From Candidatus Aenigmatarchaeota archaeon (GTDB taxonomy: Archaea; Aenigmatarchaeota; Aenigmatarchaeia; Aenigmatarchaeales; SZUA-1535), in contig WAOA01000032.1 in NCBI GenBank assembly GCA_015521535.1, positions 1 to 15,794 on the forward strand: a DNA stretch of 15,794 bases, written 5' to 3'. Each line of letters begins with the position of its first letter. Position 1 is the first letter of the stretch. A program made the position numbers and the translations under genes. This document shows, piece after piece, positions 1 to 7,009 of this stretch. The notes below the pieces were generated by a model, which saw only the letters and a list, made by a program, of their open reading frames with translations, searched no databases and had not been told where the DNA came from.

Positions 1-2
1 GA

Positions 3-191
3 AGTAAGATATTTTATCATAATGTGAATATTAATTTCAAGAAAATTCTTAAAAGAATGGAAGATAGCTTAAGATTTAGAAGAGGTACTGAATGTGTTAA
101 TGAATTTCTTGAAATTATAGCGATTATTATCTCGAGAAGAATGTGTAAAGGCAGACTTATTAGCCCTTTTTTATTTTTCATAAAGAGATAA
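3..191 (+). pseudogene. C-terminal fragment of a possible transposase, cut by the window edge
   Basis: A frame is open from the left edge for 62 codons and stops at TAA 189-191. The visible peptide contains the stretch SLRFRRGTECVNEFL followed by a hydrophobic segment and SRRM. That pattern, a basic stretch then a short hydrophobic helix ending in SRR, resembles the tail of some DDE transposases, but no catalytic residue is in view and I cannot assign a family. The rest of the gene lies outside the window, so it may be an intact gene end or a remnant. The following 100 bases hold only a short inverted repeat (218-242) and AT-rich DNA. Confidence 0.35.
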
Positions 192-217
192 TATCACCAG
201 AGACTATTAAAAAGTTA

Positions 218-242
218 TTGTTGGTTGGGTACAAACCAACAA
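218..242. repeat. Short inverted repeat, possible terminator or element end
   Basis: TTGTTGGTT (218-226) and AACCAACAA (234-242) form a perfect 9-bp stem with a 7-nt loop. It lies 26 bases after the stop of the edge ORF and about 50 bases beyond the end of the convergent metalloprotease ORF. It could terminate either transcript or be the terminal repeat of an insertion element. There is no strong T-run after it, so a terminator role is unproven. Confidence 0.4.
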
Positions 243-292
243 ACTATAAGTAAAATATTTCGTTGTAATGAATGCAATTATCTGGATGGGAT

Positions 293-940
293 TTAATTTT
301 TTTCTTCCTGTTTTTCACTGTATCTTCTTTTTATTATTTCTTCATTCATTGAGTTAATACATTTAGAATTTAATTTTTTCATATATTCGTGTTCTTCATC
401 TATTGATTTAAATTTAGATCTGAGACCGGTTGCACCAATTCTATTATGTTCGGCTTCGTGTAAAATCGTAGTTGCAACCGCAAACTTAGGTTTATACACC
501 CCAGATGGGTCTTTCGTTAATAATCCGCTGTGTAATGTAATATCAGAAGGGTATCCTGCTAAACCAAGTGCTTTTTCATCTTCCCAAATATATCTAATTT
601 TTATCAGTCTAACGTATTTTATTACATCTTTATATTCCTCCGGGCATGTTTTATTTAGAAATTCAAGCGAATTTTTTGTTGTCTCAAACGGATCAACATA
701 TGTTCCGTTTTCAACATTTTTAATTACCTCATTAGTCACGAGTATAGTTATATCCTTATCTTCATCGCCTATATCAAGACCGTGGTAGTATTCATATACA
801 TTTTTATCAATAAAATCTTTCATTTTCTTACGTGCTTCCGAGACGTTTTTAACAGATCCTATTCTCTCCAAATCTATATATGTATTCGGAACATCTATTT
901 CTGGAATCTCGTCATACACTAATGAACTTCTTATCAACAA
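293..940 (-). CDS. HEAEH zinc metalloprotease-like protein, probably the 3' part of a frameshifted longer gene
   Basis: The 215-residue product carries HEAEH at about residues 161-165, a match to the zincin HExxH motif (two His metal ligands and a catalytic Glu). The acidic cluster DEEHE at 181-185 could supply the third ligand. There is no signal peptide or membrane segment. The first in-frame codons are TTG TTG (940-935) with no ATG before about residue 40, and the frame is open upstream to just after the A8 run at 962-969. The start therefore overlaps the end of the upstream membrane-protein gene by 29 bases in another frame. Removing one A from that run would fuse the two frames into one protein, so this may be the protease domain of a membrane-anchored protein. 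The protease call rests on the motif; the substrate is unknown. Confidence 0.6.
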   Translation of the reverse strand: MLIRSSLVYDEIPEIDVPNTYIDLERIGSVKNVSEARKKMKDFIDKNVYEYYHGLDIGDEDKDITILVTNEVIKNVENGTYVDPFETTKNSLEFLNKTCPEEYKDVIKYVRLIKIRYIWEDEKALGLAGYPSDITLHSGLLTKDPSGVYKPKFAVATTILHEAEHNRIGATGLRSKFKSIDEEHEYMKKLNSKCINSMNEEIIKRRYSEKQEEKN

Positions 941-1502
941 TTTGGCATCCTCTTTTCCTACTTTTTTTTACTGCCATATTGTAGAATTCTTCTTTCAACT
1001 TTAGTTTCAATTTCTTTTGTCTTTTTAACTCTTCTTCCTCAGGTGTTAAATAAGGATTTGTTCCCTTCTGAATCTCTTCCCAATCAGAAACACCATCGCC
1101 GTCGCTATCCATTCTTTTGAGTTTGTATTTTTCATGTTCGAAAAGAAACTCGCCTACATTGATGAGTTTTTTATTCATCTCGATAAGATTTTTATTCACA
1201 GAATCCTTAAAACCAGGGTCGAAATAATATGCTGCTCCAAATCCTCCTGCCAATGCTGTTAGACCTGCAACTATACCGTAAAATATTTTTCTCGCTTTGC
1301 TCGATTCTATTTCCACCTTACTCTTCTTTTCAGGCCCGGTAGATGGATATTCTACCGCTCCTTCCTGACGAACAAAACCGCTATGCAGAATTGTAGACGG
1401 ATCTGGAATTGAAATGCTTCCTTCTTCCTCGTATACAAACCTGCTTCCCTCTCCTCCTAATTCTTTTGCGAGTTCTATTGCTTTTTTCAGCGTATATTTC
1501 AT
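912..1502 (-). CDS. Single-pass membrane protein with a calcium-binding DxDxDG motif
   Basis: The product has 196 residues: a soluble N-terminal part, one clear membrane segment at about 73-94 (IFYGIVAGLTALAGGFGAAYYF region), then a helical part and the motif DSDGDGVSDWEE at 132-143, the spacing seen in thrombospondin type 3 and EF-hand-like Ca-binding loops. A lysine-rich helix follows. The last 15 or so residues come after the A8 run and may be an out-of-frame tail. ATG at 1502 is supported by a TATA-like ATTTATAAGTT (1524-1534) about 27 nt upstream, suggesting a leaderless mRNA. Residues 37-55 contain LHSGF followed by EGAVEYPSTG, resembling LHSGL and its surroundings in the neighbouring protease-like product. 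Function unknown; probably acts with, or is fused to, the downstream protease frame. Confidence 0.65.
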   Translation of the reverse strand: MKYTLKKAIELAKELGGEGSRFVYEEEGSISIPDPSTILHSGFVRQEGAVEYPSTGPEKKSKVEIESSKARKIFYGIVAGLTALAGGFGAAYYFDPGFKDSVNKNLIEMNKKLINVGEFLFEHEKYKLKRMDSDGDGVSDWEEIQKGTNPYLTPEEEELKRQKKLKLKLKEEFYNMAVKKSRKRGCQIVDKKFISV

Positions 1503-1523
1503 ATTAATTAATTTGCGAGTTCT

Positions 1524-1534
1524 AACTTATAAAT
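1524..1534 (-). promoter_or_regulatory. TATA-like box for the gene at 1502
   Basis: On the minus strand the sequence reads ATTTATAAGTT, centred about 27 nt before the ATG at 1502. In archaea that distance places the transcription start at or next to the start codon. Confidence 0.5.
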
Positions 1535-1566
1535 GTAACGATTGTGTTATTACTATATAGGAGTTA

Positions 1567-1884
1567 TTACTTCCCAAAAGAAATTTTCCACATCTTCCCG
1601 CTTTTTTCCAGATCCTTTTCGCTTACAAAAAACCATCTCCTTTTTTTAATCGCGATCACAGGTTTTGCTTTAATTGCTTTAGCATACTTTTTAAGTTCGC
1701 TTAATTTTTCATCTGGTAAATACTCACTGCTCTGCACCTGAATAGCGAGTACTTCCTTTCCGTTACCCGCTACTAAATCAACGCCTGTTTTACTTGCAGA
1801 AGAACGTATAACCAAATAACCGTTATTTTCAAGAAATCTTTTGAGTTCCCATTCTTTTCTTATTCCCTTTCTTTTCGAAGACAT
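1567..1884 (-). CDS. Hjc-type Holliday junction resolvase homologue with substituted catalytic residues
   Basis: The 105-residue product follows archaeal Hjc end to end: KEWELKRFLENNGY (E11 region), VIRSSASKTGVDLVAGNGKEVLAI and a basic C-terminal strand. In active Hjc (PD-(D/E)XK fold) the metal site needs Asp plus an E-x-K pair two strands on. Here D36 is present, but the pair reads Q49-V-Q51 (both CAG) instead of E-V-K. The Arg that normally follows the first Glu is W12, while the Arg matching R25 of Pyrococcus Hjc is kept (R27). Cleavage activity is therefore doubtful although the fold and DNA surface look preserved. ATG 1884 has GGTGAT 4 nt upstream and lies 4 nt after the stop of the pilus platform gene, so it is cotranscribed with it. 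It may bind junctions without cutting, or use an unusual metal site. Confidence 0.8.
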   Translation of the reverse strand: MSSKRKGIRKEWELKRFLENNGYLVIRSSASKTGVDLVAGNGKEVLAIQVQSSEYLPDEKLSELKKYAKAIKAKPVIAIKKRRWFFVSEKDLEKSGKMWKISFGK

Positions 1885-1888
1885 AAAA

Positions 1889-2737
1889 TCACCCGAATAT
1901 AAGGAATGCCGTATAACCTATACTTGCTAGTGCTAATGAATGCTTCAGCCCAGCAATTATCGAACCTTCTGACATTTTACCTATGGATAAACCCGAAAAT
2001 ATACCTTCTATCACCACTAACCACTGAAACATTTCTTTGTAAATCTGCGCCATCTCCTGCGTGCCTGTTGCAAATCCTGCTACGCTCGTTGTTGGAGGCG
2101 TTATCATTCCGGGAAGAAGGAATTTAAGCATACCTATCATTATACCCAAAAATACGAAATAAATCATGTATCCCGTAACTATTTGCTGGTAGATGTGTGC
2201 TAACCTTTCTTTCTGAAGTTTGTTTATTTCTATCAAACTTTGCGTAACAGCGGATAGCGTACTCGCTATGTTTCCACCTGCCCTGTGCGTTTCTATAACA
2301 GTGGAAATCGCTCTTTTTATTACTCTGTTTTTTGTTCTTTCGCCGAATTCTTTAAATACCTTTTCAAACGGCACGCCCCAATCTATTTGAATACCTATTT
2401 GTTTTACATACTTACTTAAATTCCCGTAGTTATTATGCATAACATGCTTTATCGCTTGCGGTAAAGTCATACCAGAGTATATCGCTTCTGAAACATCTCT
2501 TAAGAAATCAGGGAGTCTTTCTTCAAGATTTCTTTCATGTCTGTATTCAAAGTATCTTACAAGAAGTGATGGAGCGAGAATAAGAAGTACCGCTAATACA
2601 TTAAGGAGCGAATATACCTTGGGTTGGGACGAAAAACTAAAACTATTGAAAATAAATAAACCTATTCCGAGAATTATAAATGAAATTGTTATTATCTGTG
2701 CTTTTTTAGTTTTGCCGAATACGTATTTTAACTCCAT
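1889..2737 (-). CDS. Archaeal type IV pilus/archaellum-like platform protein, T2SF domain (TadC/FlaJ-like), second of a pair
   Basis: The product (282 residues from ATG 2737) has two N-terminal membrane helices, a cytoplasmic T2SF domain beginning around ERLPDFLRDVSEAIYSGMTL, the GxP-type segment DWGVPFEKVFKEFGERT, the HRAGGN turn that marks the second half of the domain, and three C-terminal membrane segments. Such proteins anchor the assembly ATPase and help extract pilins from the membrane. A GTG at 2746 is an alternative start, but the ATG at 2737 has GTGAT 4 nt upstream, like its operon neighbours. The upstream T2SF gene ends at 2743, so the genes overlap or abut. No pilus ATPase or pilin gene is in view, so what is assembled is unknown. 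Confidence 0.85.
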   Translation of the reverse strand: MELKYVFGKTKKAQIITISFIILGIGLFIFNSFSFSSQPKVYSLLNVLAVLLILAPSLLVRYFEYRHERNLEERLPDFLRDVSEAIYSGMTLPQAIKHVMHNNYGNLSKYVKQIGIQIDWGVPFEKVFKEFGERTKNRVIKRAISTVIETHRAGGNIASTLSAVTQSLIEINKLQKERLAHIYQQIVTGYMIYFVFLGIMIGMLKFLLPGMITPPTTSVAGFATGTQEMAQIYKEMFQWLVVIEGIFSGLSIGKMSEGSIIAGLKHSLALASIGYTAFLIFG

Positions 2738-2742
2738 TTCAA

Positions 2743-3606
2743 TCACATCTCAGGTTGCGTGAAATGCACAAATGCAAGGAAAAGTATGTTAACTATCGGT
2801 ATTCCGATAAAAATTCCCAAGCGCATAACATCTTGTATGTTCATTCCCCATAGTTTTCCCTCTATCATAGACATAACAGAAAGAATCGCCACAAGAAACA
2901 ACGGTGCTGCTATTAACACTGCTGTGTAAAAATCCGCGTAAGTAGAAAGCGTCTGCAAATACTTTTCCCTTCTTATTTTATATTCGAACATCGCTTTTTC
3001 AGCCTGCTGCGATAAATAGGCATAGAGATTTCCACCCGTATCTATTGTAGTAGCAATACCTTCAAGAAATTCTCTTAAATTCGGAGATGGGGTTCTTTTT
3101 GCAACATCCCTAATAGCAGTGGTCACATCAATTCCGAAAACATCTATTTCTTTAACTATTTTCTCCGCCTCTACTGAAATCTCACCATACTCTTTAAAAT
3201 TCGCTAAAAGTCTGAACATCGTTGAAGGGGGTACACCGCTTAATGCTGTGGCAGACATATGGGTTATAGCGAACGGAAGATTGGTCTCTATATTGCGTCT
3301 TCTCGATTCTACTTTTATAGAGGGATAGATAATTATTAGCCCGAATGAAACAAGAGATAAAATTATAGGTACTATAAAAGAGTAGAGTATTTTTTCAAAG
3401 AGTGAAAATTCAAAAGTTGTTGTAATCGAATAAATGAAAATAGATGATGCTAAGAATACTAAAAAAGATGTAAAGTACGCGATTGAAAGATACGTTCTAA
3501 GAAGCATATTAATTCCTGCTTTGAGAAGTGCCTCTTTCAAATAGGAAAAATGCTTCTCTGTTCTATCTGCCAACCATCCGAAAGCACGGATTGCTATAGT
3601 TTTCAT
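2743..3606 (-). CDS. Archaeal type IV pilus platform protein, T2SF domain, first of a pair
   Basis: This 287-residue protein has the same layout as its downstream neighbour: two N-terminal membrane helices, the T2SF cytoplasmic domain (NLPFAITHMSATALSGVPP, then IDTGGNLYAYLSQQAEKA) and C-terminal membrane helices. Two separate genes with T2SF domains side by side parallel the two-half organisation of archaeal FlaJ-like proteins and TadB/TadC pairs, so the two products probably form a hetero-oligomeric platform. I chose ATG 3606; a TTG one codon earlier is unlikely. A TATA-like ATATATTAAAC lies about 27-33 nt upstream, inside the end of the mevalonate kinase gene, so this operon (T2SF, T2SF, Hjc-like) probably has its own promoter. 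Confidence 0.85.
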   Translation of the reverse strand: MKTIAIRAFGWLADRTEKHFSYLKEALLKAGINMLLRTYLSIAYFTSFLVFLASSIFIYSITTTFEFSLFEKILYSFIVPIILSLVSFGLIIIYPSIKVESRRRNIETNLPFAITHMSATALSGVPPSTMFRLLANFKEYGEISVEAEKIVKEIDVFGIDVTTAIRDVAKRTPSPNLREFLEGIATTIDTGGNLYAYLSQQAEKAMFEYKIRREKYLQTLSTYADFYTAVLIAAPLFLVAILSVMSMIEGKLWGMNIQDVMRLGIFIGIPIVNILFLAFVHFTQPEM

Positions 3607-3641
3607 CAAGAATAATTTTTGCTTTATTGAGATAAAAATGT

Positions 3642-4670
3642 TTAATATATTCTTTCCTGCCAGTATGTCTTTGGCCTGATTGTTATATTTGGAGTTGTTT
3701 CTTTATAACCAAATTCTTCAAGTATTTGTTTGAGGTTAGTTTTTCCATTAGGAAGATAAAAACCTATAACTAAACCGCCACCGCCTGCACCTGTAAGTTT
3801 TGCTGCCATATTATTTTCTTTATTAATCGCAGTTGTTATTTCATCTATTTCATTGCTACTCACACCAAGTTCTGAAAGTAATTGCTGATTCTCTTTAACA
3901 CAGTAGAGCATTTCTTTAAGGTCGTTGTTTTCAAGATATATTCTCGCTTTCTCAACGAGTTTACCTACCTTTTTTATTCTTGGTTCTCTGTAGTTTTCTT
4001 CCAGACTTCTGACTTGCTGAACCAGTTCTCCTGTGGTTTTTTCAGGTTTATGTGTATAGATTATAAAAATTTCTAAAGGAGATTTTATTTTGAAAAACTC
4101 AAATCCCTTTCCTTTTCTGAAAACTAGCGGCTTACCATAGCAGGCAACAGCGCTATCTATTCCAGAAGGTGTACCATGAAACATTTTTTCACATAGTAGC
4201 GAAGCGTTGAAAATCTCTTTTTCATCAATATTTCCAAGAAGAGATGAAATACACTTGCATATAGTAGCACCGACCGCAGCAGAGCTTCCAGCACCTGCAC
4301 CTATAGGTATTGAAGATTTTGTTTTGATATAACCAGAAAACTCTTCAGGAAGATCGAAACAATAAGCAACTATACTTAGCCATGTCTTTTCCGGACTTTC
4401 TTTCACTTTCTCAAAAAGTTCGGAAAAATCTCCTTCTTTGGAACATTCTTCCCACTTCTCTATTAGAGTCTTGCCAAGGTCTTTGTATTCTTTAATCTCA
4501 CCTTCACTTTTTCCTAAATCCGTTTCCAACCTTAAGAATCCTTCTTCATAAGATTCGCAAACACCCTGAACTTTACAGGAGTTAAGCGGAGCCGCTATAC
4601 CTGGCTCACCGTAAACTACTGCATGTTCACCGAAAAGAATTGTTTTACCCTGTGAGACTTCGTATTTCAT
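3642..4670 (-). CDS. mvk: Mevalonate kinase (GHMP family)
   Basis: The 342-residue product phosphorylates mevalonate in isoprenoid (archaeal lipid) synthesis, judged by its motifs: ILFGEHAVVYG at 11-21, the ATP-binding glycine/serine loop PIGAGAGSSAAVGA at 122-135, HGTPSGID at 165-172 with the catalytic Asp at 172, and the C-terminal KLTGAGGGG at 291-299. Length and motif order fit archaeal and eukaryotic mevalonate kinase, and the HGTPSGID motif is the classical one. A second related kinase sits at 7010; of the two, this has the more orthodox active site. ATG 4670 follows an AT-rich stretch that could contain a TATA box; a further TATA-like TTTTATAA near 4750-4760 would give a short structured leader. 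It lies downstream of the Nudix fusion gene on the same strand. Confidence 0.88.
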   Translation of the reverse strand: MKYEVSQGKTILFGEHAVVYGEPGIAAPLNSCKVQGVCESYEEGFLRLETDLGKSEGEIKEYKDLGKTLIEKWEECSKEGDFSELFEKVKESPEKTWLSIVAYCFDLPEEFSGYIKTKSSIPIGAGAGSSAAVGATICKCISSLLGNIDEKEIFNASLLCEKMFHGTPSGIDSAVACYGKPLVFRKGKGFEFFKIKSPLEIFIIYTHKPEKTTGELVQQVRSLEENYREPRIKKVGKLVEKARIYLENNDLKEMLYCVKENQQLLSELGVSSNEIDEITTAINKENNMAAKLTGAGGGGLVIGFYLPNGKTNLKQILEEFGYKETTPNITIRPKTYWQERIY

Positions 4671-4786
4671 AAATATTTTTTCAGGGAAAAAATTAAAAAA
4701 TTATTCAATAAAAATTGGGCCGTGTACGGATAAGCGCTTCTCACGGTATTATAAAAGATTTTGATGTAGGAATTTTATGCAGAAAC
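4671..4786 (-). promoter_or_regulatory. Intergenic region with TATA-like box and small GC-rich hairpin
   Basis: Between the Nudix fusion gene and mevalonate kinase, the minus strand has CTTTTATAATACC (about 4748-4760) followed by a short GC-rich stretch with CCGTG and CACGG able to pair, and an internal AAGCGCTT palindrome. It then turns A/T-rich up to ATG 4670. This may be a promoter with a structured 5' leader, or a terminator-plus-promoter junction. No known riboswitch is recognised. Confidence 0.35.
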
Positions 4787-5893
4787 TTAGGCAAATTTTT
4801 TAATCTCATTCATATTTAAAATTAAATCAAATTTTTCCATCAACAGATGATTTACTTCCTTCATTGCTTTGTAATACTCAGGAAAACTAATAACCTTCGG
4901 TATTTCGCTAAGTTTCATTAATTTTGCAGAGGAAAAGAACTTATCAAGGGTTAGCGTGTTTGTATCGATGTTATTCCTGATTATTAAAAAACCTTTGTAG
5001 ATTCTAATTTCATATCCTTCCTTTAATGGAAACTGGAATGAAAGCGCCGCAGGCAATTCAACAAGATCGTTTAAAGATACCTTTATTCCTATCTCTTCTT
5101 CTATCTCTCTCAAAGCAGTATCTTCAAAACTTTCACCAAGTTCTACACCACCTTTTATAAATTCAAAACCACGTCCATCAGACCTTTCAAGCATTAGATA
5201 CTTATCCGTTTTATCTCTAATCAAAACAAAAACTCCGGGTCTTATTCTTACGTGCTTATAGACCTGATCTAAATACATTTTCTTGATTCTCGAAAAAACA
5301 TTGTAAATATCTTCCAAATTCTCGATATTCAATTCAAAAAACTCTTCTTCAAACCTTTTCTTGGTCTGAAGAAGATTCGGATTGTAATATCCCCTTACAA
5401 AAAACAAAAATTCGGAAATTACAGGGTAAAGCCAGTGATTCAATTTTTCAAACCAGTAAGATTCTTCCTGAGATTTACTTTTGTTCGATAAAATATTTCT
5501 CATTCTCTGTAAAATACACTGGACTCTCCATAAAGCCGAATTAAAATCAGGAAACTTGGTAAATTCTTTTAATAAAATGTCCTTACCGTACACATGAATC
5601 GAAGAAAAAAGTAAATTTATGAAATAAAAGGAATTGAAGGATGCGTGCGCACCGTTTTTTATTTCGTCTTCCGTTAAAATGTTCAAGTCAAGAAAGCTGT
5701 GTTTTTCTGTGAAACTTCTCAACCAGTTAAAATTCACTTGATCTTTATCCAAAATGAGAAGCATATCTATATCCGAATCTTTTTTGGCATCGGTCCTGAT
5801 GTAACTTCCGTAGATATAAACAGATTTTGGCCGAACACGTTTAACAAGCTCGTTTACGATTTTCCTGACTTCTTTGGCACATATTTCCTTCAT
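4787..5893 (-). CDS. Fusion of MNT-type nucleotidyltransferase, helical linker domain and Nudix hydrolase
   Basis: The 368-residue protein starts with a polymerase-beta-like nucleotidyltransferase: YIYGSYIRTDAKKDSDIDMLL at 26-46, with G29-S30 and D41/D43 in the GSx10DxD pattern and a third carboxylate candidate at D69. An all-helical region at about 110-210 follows. Residues 215-345 are a Nudix domain with a complete Nudix box at 248-270 (G248, E254, R262-E263, E266-E267, G269). The first domain would transfer a nucleotide; the second would hydrolyse a nucleoside diphosphate linked to another group. ATG 5893 has AGGTGATC just upstream, a match to the 16S tail. It sits between diphosphomevalonate decarboxylase and mevalonate kinase on the same strand, so a link to isoprenoid metabolism is possible but not shown. 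Substrate unknown. Confidence 0.85.
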   Translation of the reverse strand: MKEICAKEVRKIVNELVKRVRPKSVYIYGSYIRTDAKKDSDIDMLLILDKDQVNFNWLRSFTEKHSFLDLNILTEDEIKNGAHASFNSFYFINLLFSSIHVYGKDILLKEFTKFPDFNSALWRVQCILQRMRNILSNKSKSQEESYWFEKLNHWLYPVISEFLFFVRGYYNPNLLQTKKRFEEEFFELNIENLEDIYNVFSRIKKMYLDQVYKHVRIRPGVFVLIRDKTDKYLMLERSDGRGFEFIKGGVELGESFEDTALREIEEEIGIKVSLNDLVELPAALSFQFPLKEGYEIRIYKGFLIIRNNIDTNTLTLDKFFSSAKLMKLSEIPKVISFPEYYKAMKEVNHLLMEKFDLILNMNEIKKFA

Positions 5894-5950
5894 CCGATCA
5901 CCTAACTTTTTTCAGAATACCGCGTATTAAAACTCTAAGGATCCCACCTT

Positions 5951-6919
5951 TTATATTACCTTTGTATCATCTCCTATTCCGCAGGAAATAACTTCTTTCA
6001 CTCCTTGAATTTCGCTCAATCTTTTTTCAACTTCTTTGACATATTCAGGAAGTGTAATTACATGAACATTCGGGCCGGCGTCTACAGTAAAGTAAGCCTC
6101 TATACCTTCTTCTCTCCATGAGACAACTTCTTTTATTATTCTTACGGTTTCTGGCGACCAGTAGAGGAGCATAGGTTTTGTTGTGAGCATGGTAGCATGC
6201 ATTGAAAGACAGTCAAACTCAGTTATTTCTCCGAGCGTTTTGAAATCTTTATCTAGAATTGCTTTTATCAATTTAGGAAGGTATTTCCCAACTTCTTCAA
6301 CTCTTTTCATAAAAAATGGGCATGTTTCTACAGTTTGAGCCATTCCTGCACGTGAAGAAACTTTTTTCTCTTCCTTCTGAACTATCGCTATAACATCTCT
6401 GACATCCCAATGCTCTTTTGGTGCTATTTGCTCTGCATAAGATTCTTCAGAAATGTTCCCCGCCTTCCATTCAACGAATCCGCCGTAGATGCTCCTGCAC
6501 GAAGAACCGGAGCCTTGTCTTGAGATTATGCTGAGTTCTTTCTTGCTTAGCTCCAGGCCAAGGGCTGATGTTGCGGCAAGCGTTAAAGCGGCGAAGGCAG
6601 AAGCAGAAGATGCTAAACCAGCGCCGAAAGGAAAGTTGTTTTCCGAAACTACTCGTGCCTTTAGATCTGTTTTACCTATGTGCCTTATTAAATTCAAATG
6701 TCTTACTACCTTTTCCTTTTTTTCTCCTTCAAGTTTTTCTCCATTAACTATGATCGTGTCCTCTTTAAATTCCGGGGAGAATTCGACTTCCGTCACGGTG
6801 TACAGCCTGTCCAGAGTCATCGAAACACTTGAATTCCACGGCAAAAAAAGTTTAGGATCCTTTTTACCCCAATATTTTATCAATGCTATATTTGAATGAG
6901 CCAAGGCTTTTGATTTCAT
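5951..6919 (-). CDS. mvaD: Diphosphomevalonate decarboxylase
   Basis: The product (322 residues) matches the ATP-dependent decarboxylase that turns mevalonate diphosphate into isopentenyl diphosphate. It has NIALIKYWGK at 10-19, LPWNSSVSMTLD at 26-37, the GHMP phosphate loop FGAGLASSASAFAAL at 98-112, GSGSSCRSIYGGFVEW at 136-151 and TVDAGPNVHV at 278-287, with the catalytic Asp at 280. The conserved Asp and Lys are both present, as in the classical enzyme rather than the Thermoplasma mevalonate-3-kinase branch. Most archaea lack this step and use modified routes, so a full classical pathway would be notable. A TATA-like TTTAAATATAA (6938-6948) lies about 25 nt before the ATG, suggesting a near-leaderless mRNA starting ACACACCAUG. 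It leads the minus-strand series. Confidence 0.92.
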   Translation of the reverse strand: MKSKALAHSNIALIKYWGKKDPKLFLPWNSSVSMTLDRLYTVTEVEFSPEFKEDTIIVNGEKLEGEKKEKVVRHLNLIRHIGKTDLKARVVSENNFPFGAGLASSASAFAALTLAATSALGLELSKKELSIISRQGSGSSCRSIYGGFVEWKAGNISEESYAEQIAPKEHWDVRDVIAIVQKEEKKVSSRAGMAQTVETCPFFMKRVEEVGKYLPKLIKAILDKDFKTLGEITEFDCLSMHATMLTTKPMLLYWSPETVRIIKEVVSWREEGIEAYFTVDAGPNVHVITLPEYVKEVEKRLSEIQGVKEVISCGIGDDTKVI

Positions 6920-7009
6920 GGTGTGTATTTTAAAGTATTATATTTAAATCTTTTTTTACGACTTTTGTCGAACATAAATCCATTTAAATTTGAAAAGTAA
7001 AATCACACC
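6920..7009. promoter_or_regulatory. Divergent promoter region between mvaD and the second GHMP kinase
   Basis: This 90-nt spacer has a TATA-like TTTAAATATAA at 6938-6948 for the minus strand and TTTAAATTT at 6983-6991 for the plus strand, each 23-25 nt from its ATG. The sequences around the two start codons mirror each other: AAAATACACACCATG for mvaD and AAAATCACACCATG for the kinase. This could reflect shared regulation of the two isoprenoid genes or a common start context. Confidence 0.6.

Noticed and set aside
3119..3328. Plus-strand ORFs opposite the T2SF, kinase and mvaD genes (also 1544, 1906, 3882, 5699, 6489)
   Set aside because: They are antisense shadows of well-supported genes and have no own promoter or family motif.
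4787..5893. Type 1 isopentenyl diphosphate isomerase (also a Nudix protein)
   Set aside because: The Nudix box is the standard MutT-like form and the N-terminal nucleotidyltransferase is foreign to that enzyme; the isoprenoid neighbours alone do not justify the call.
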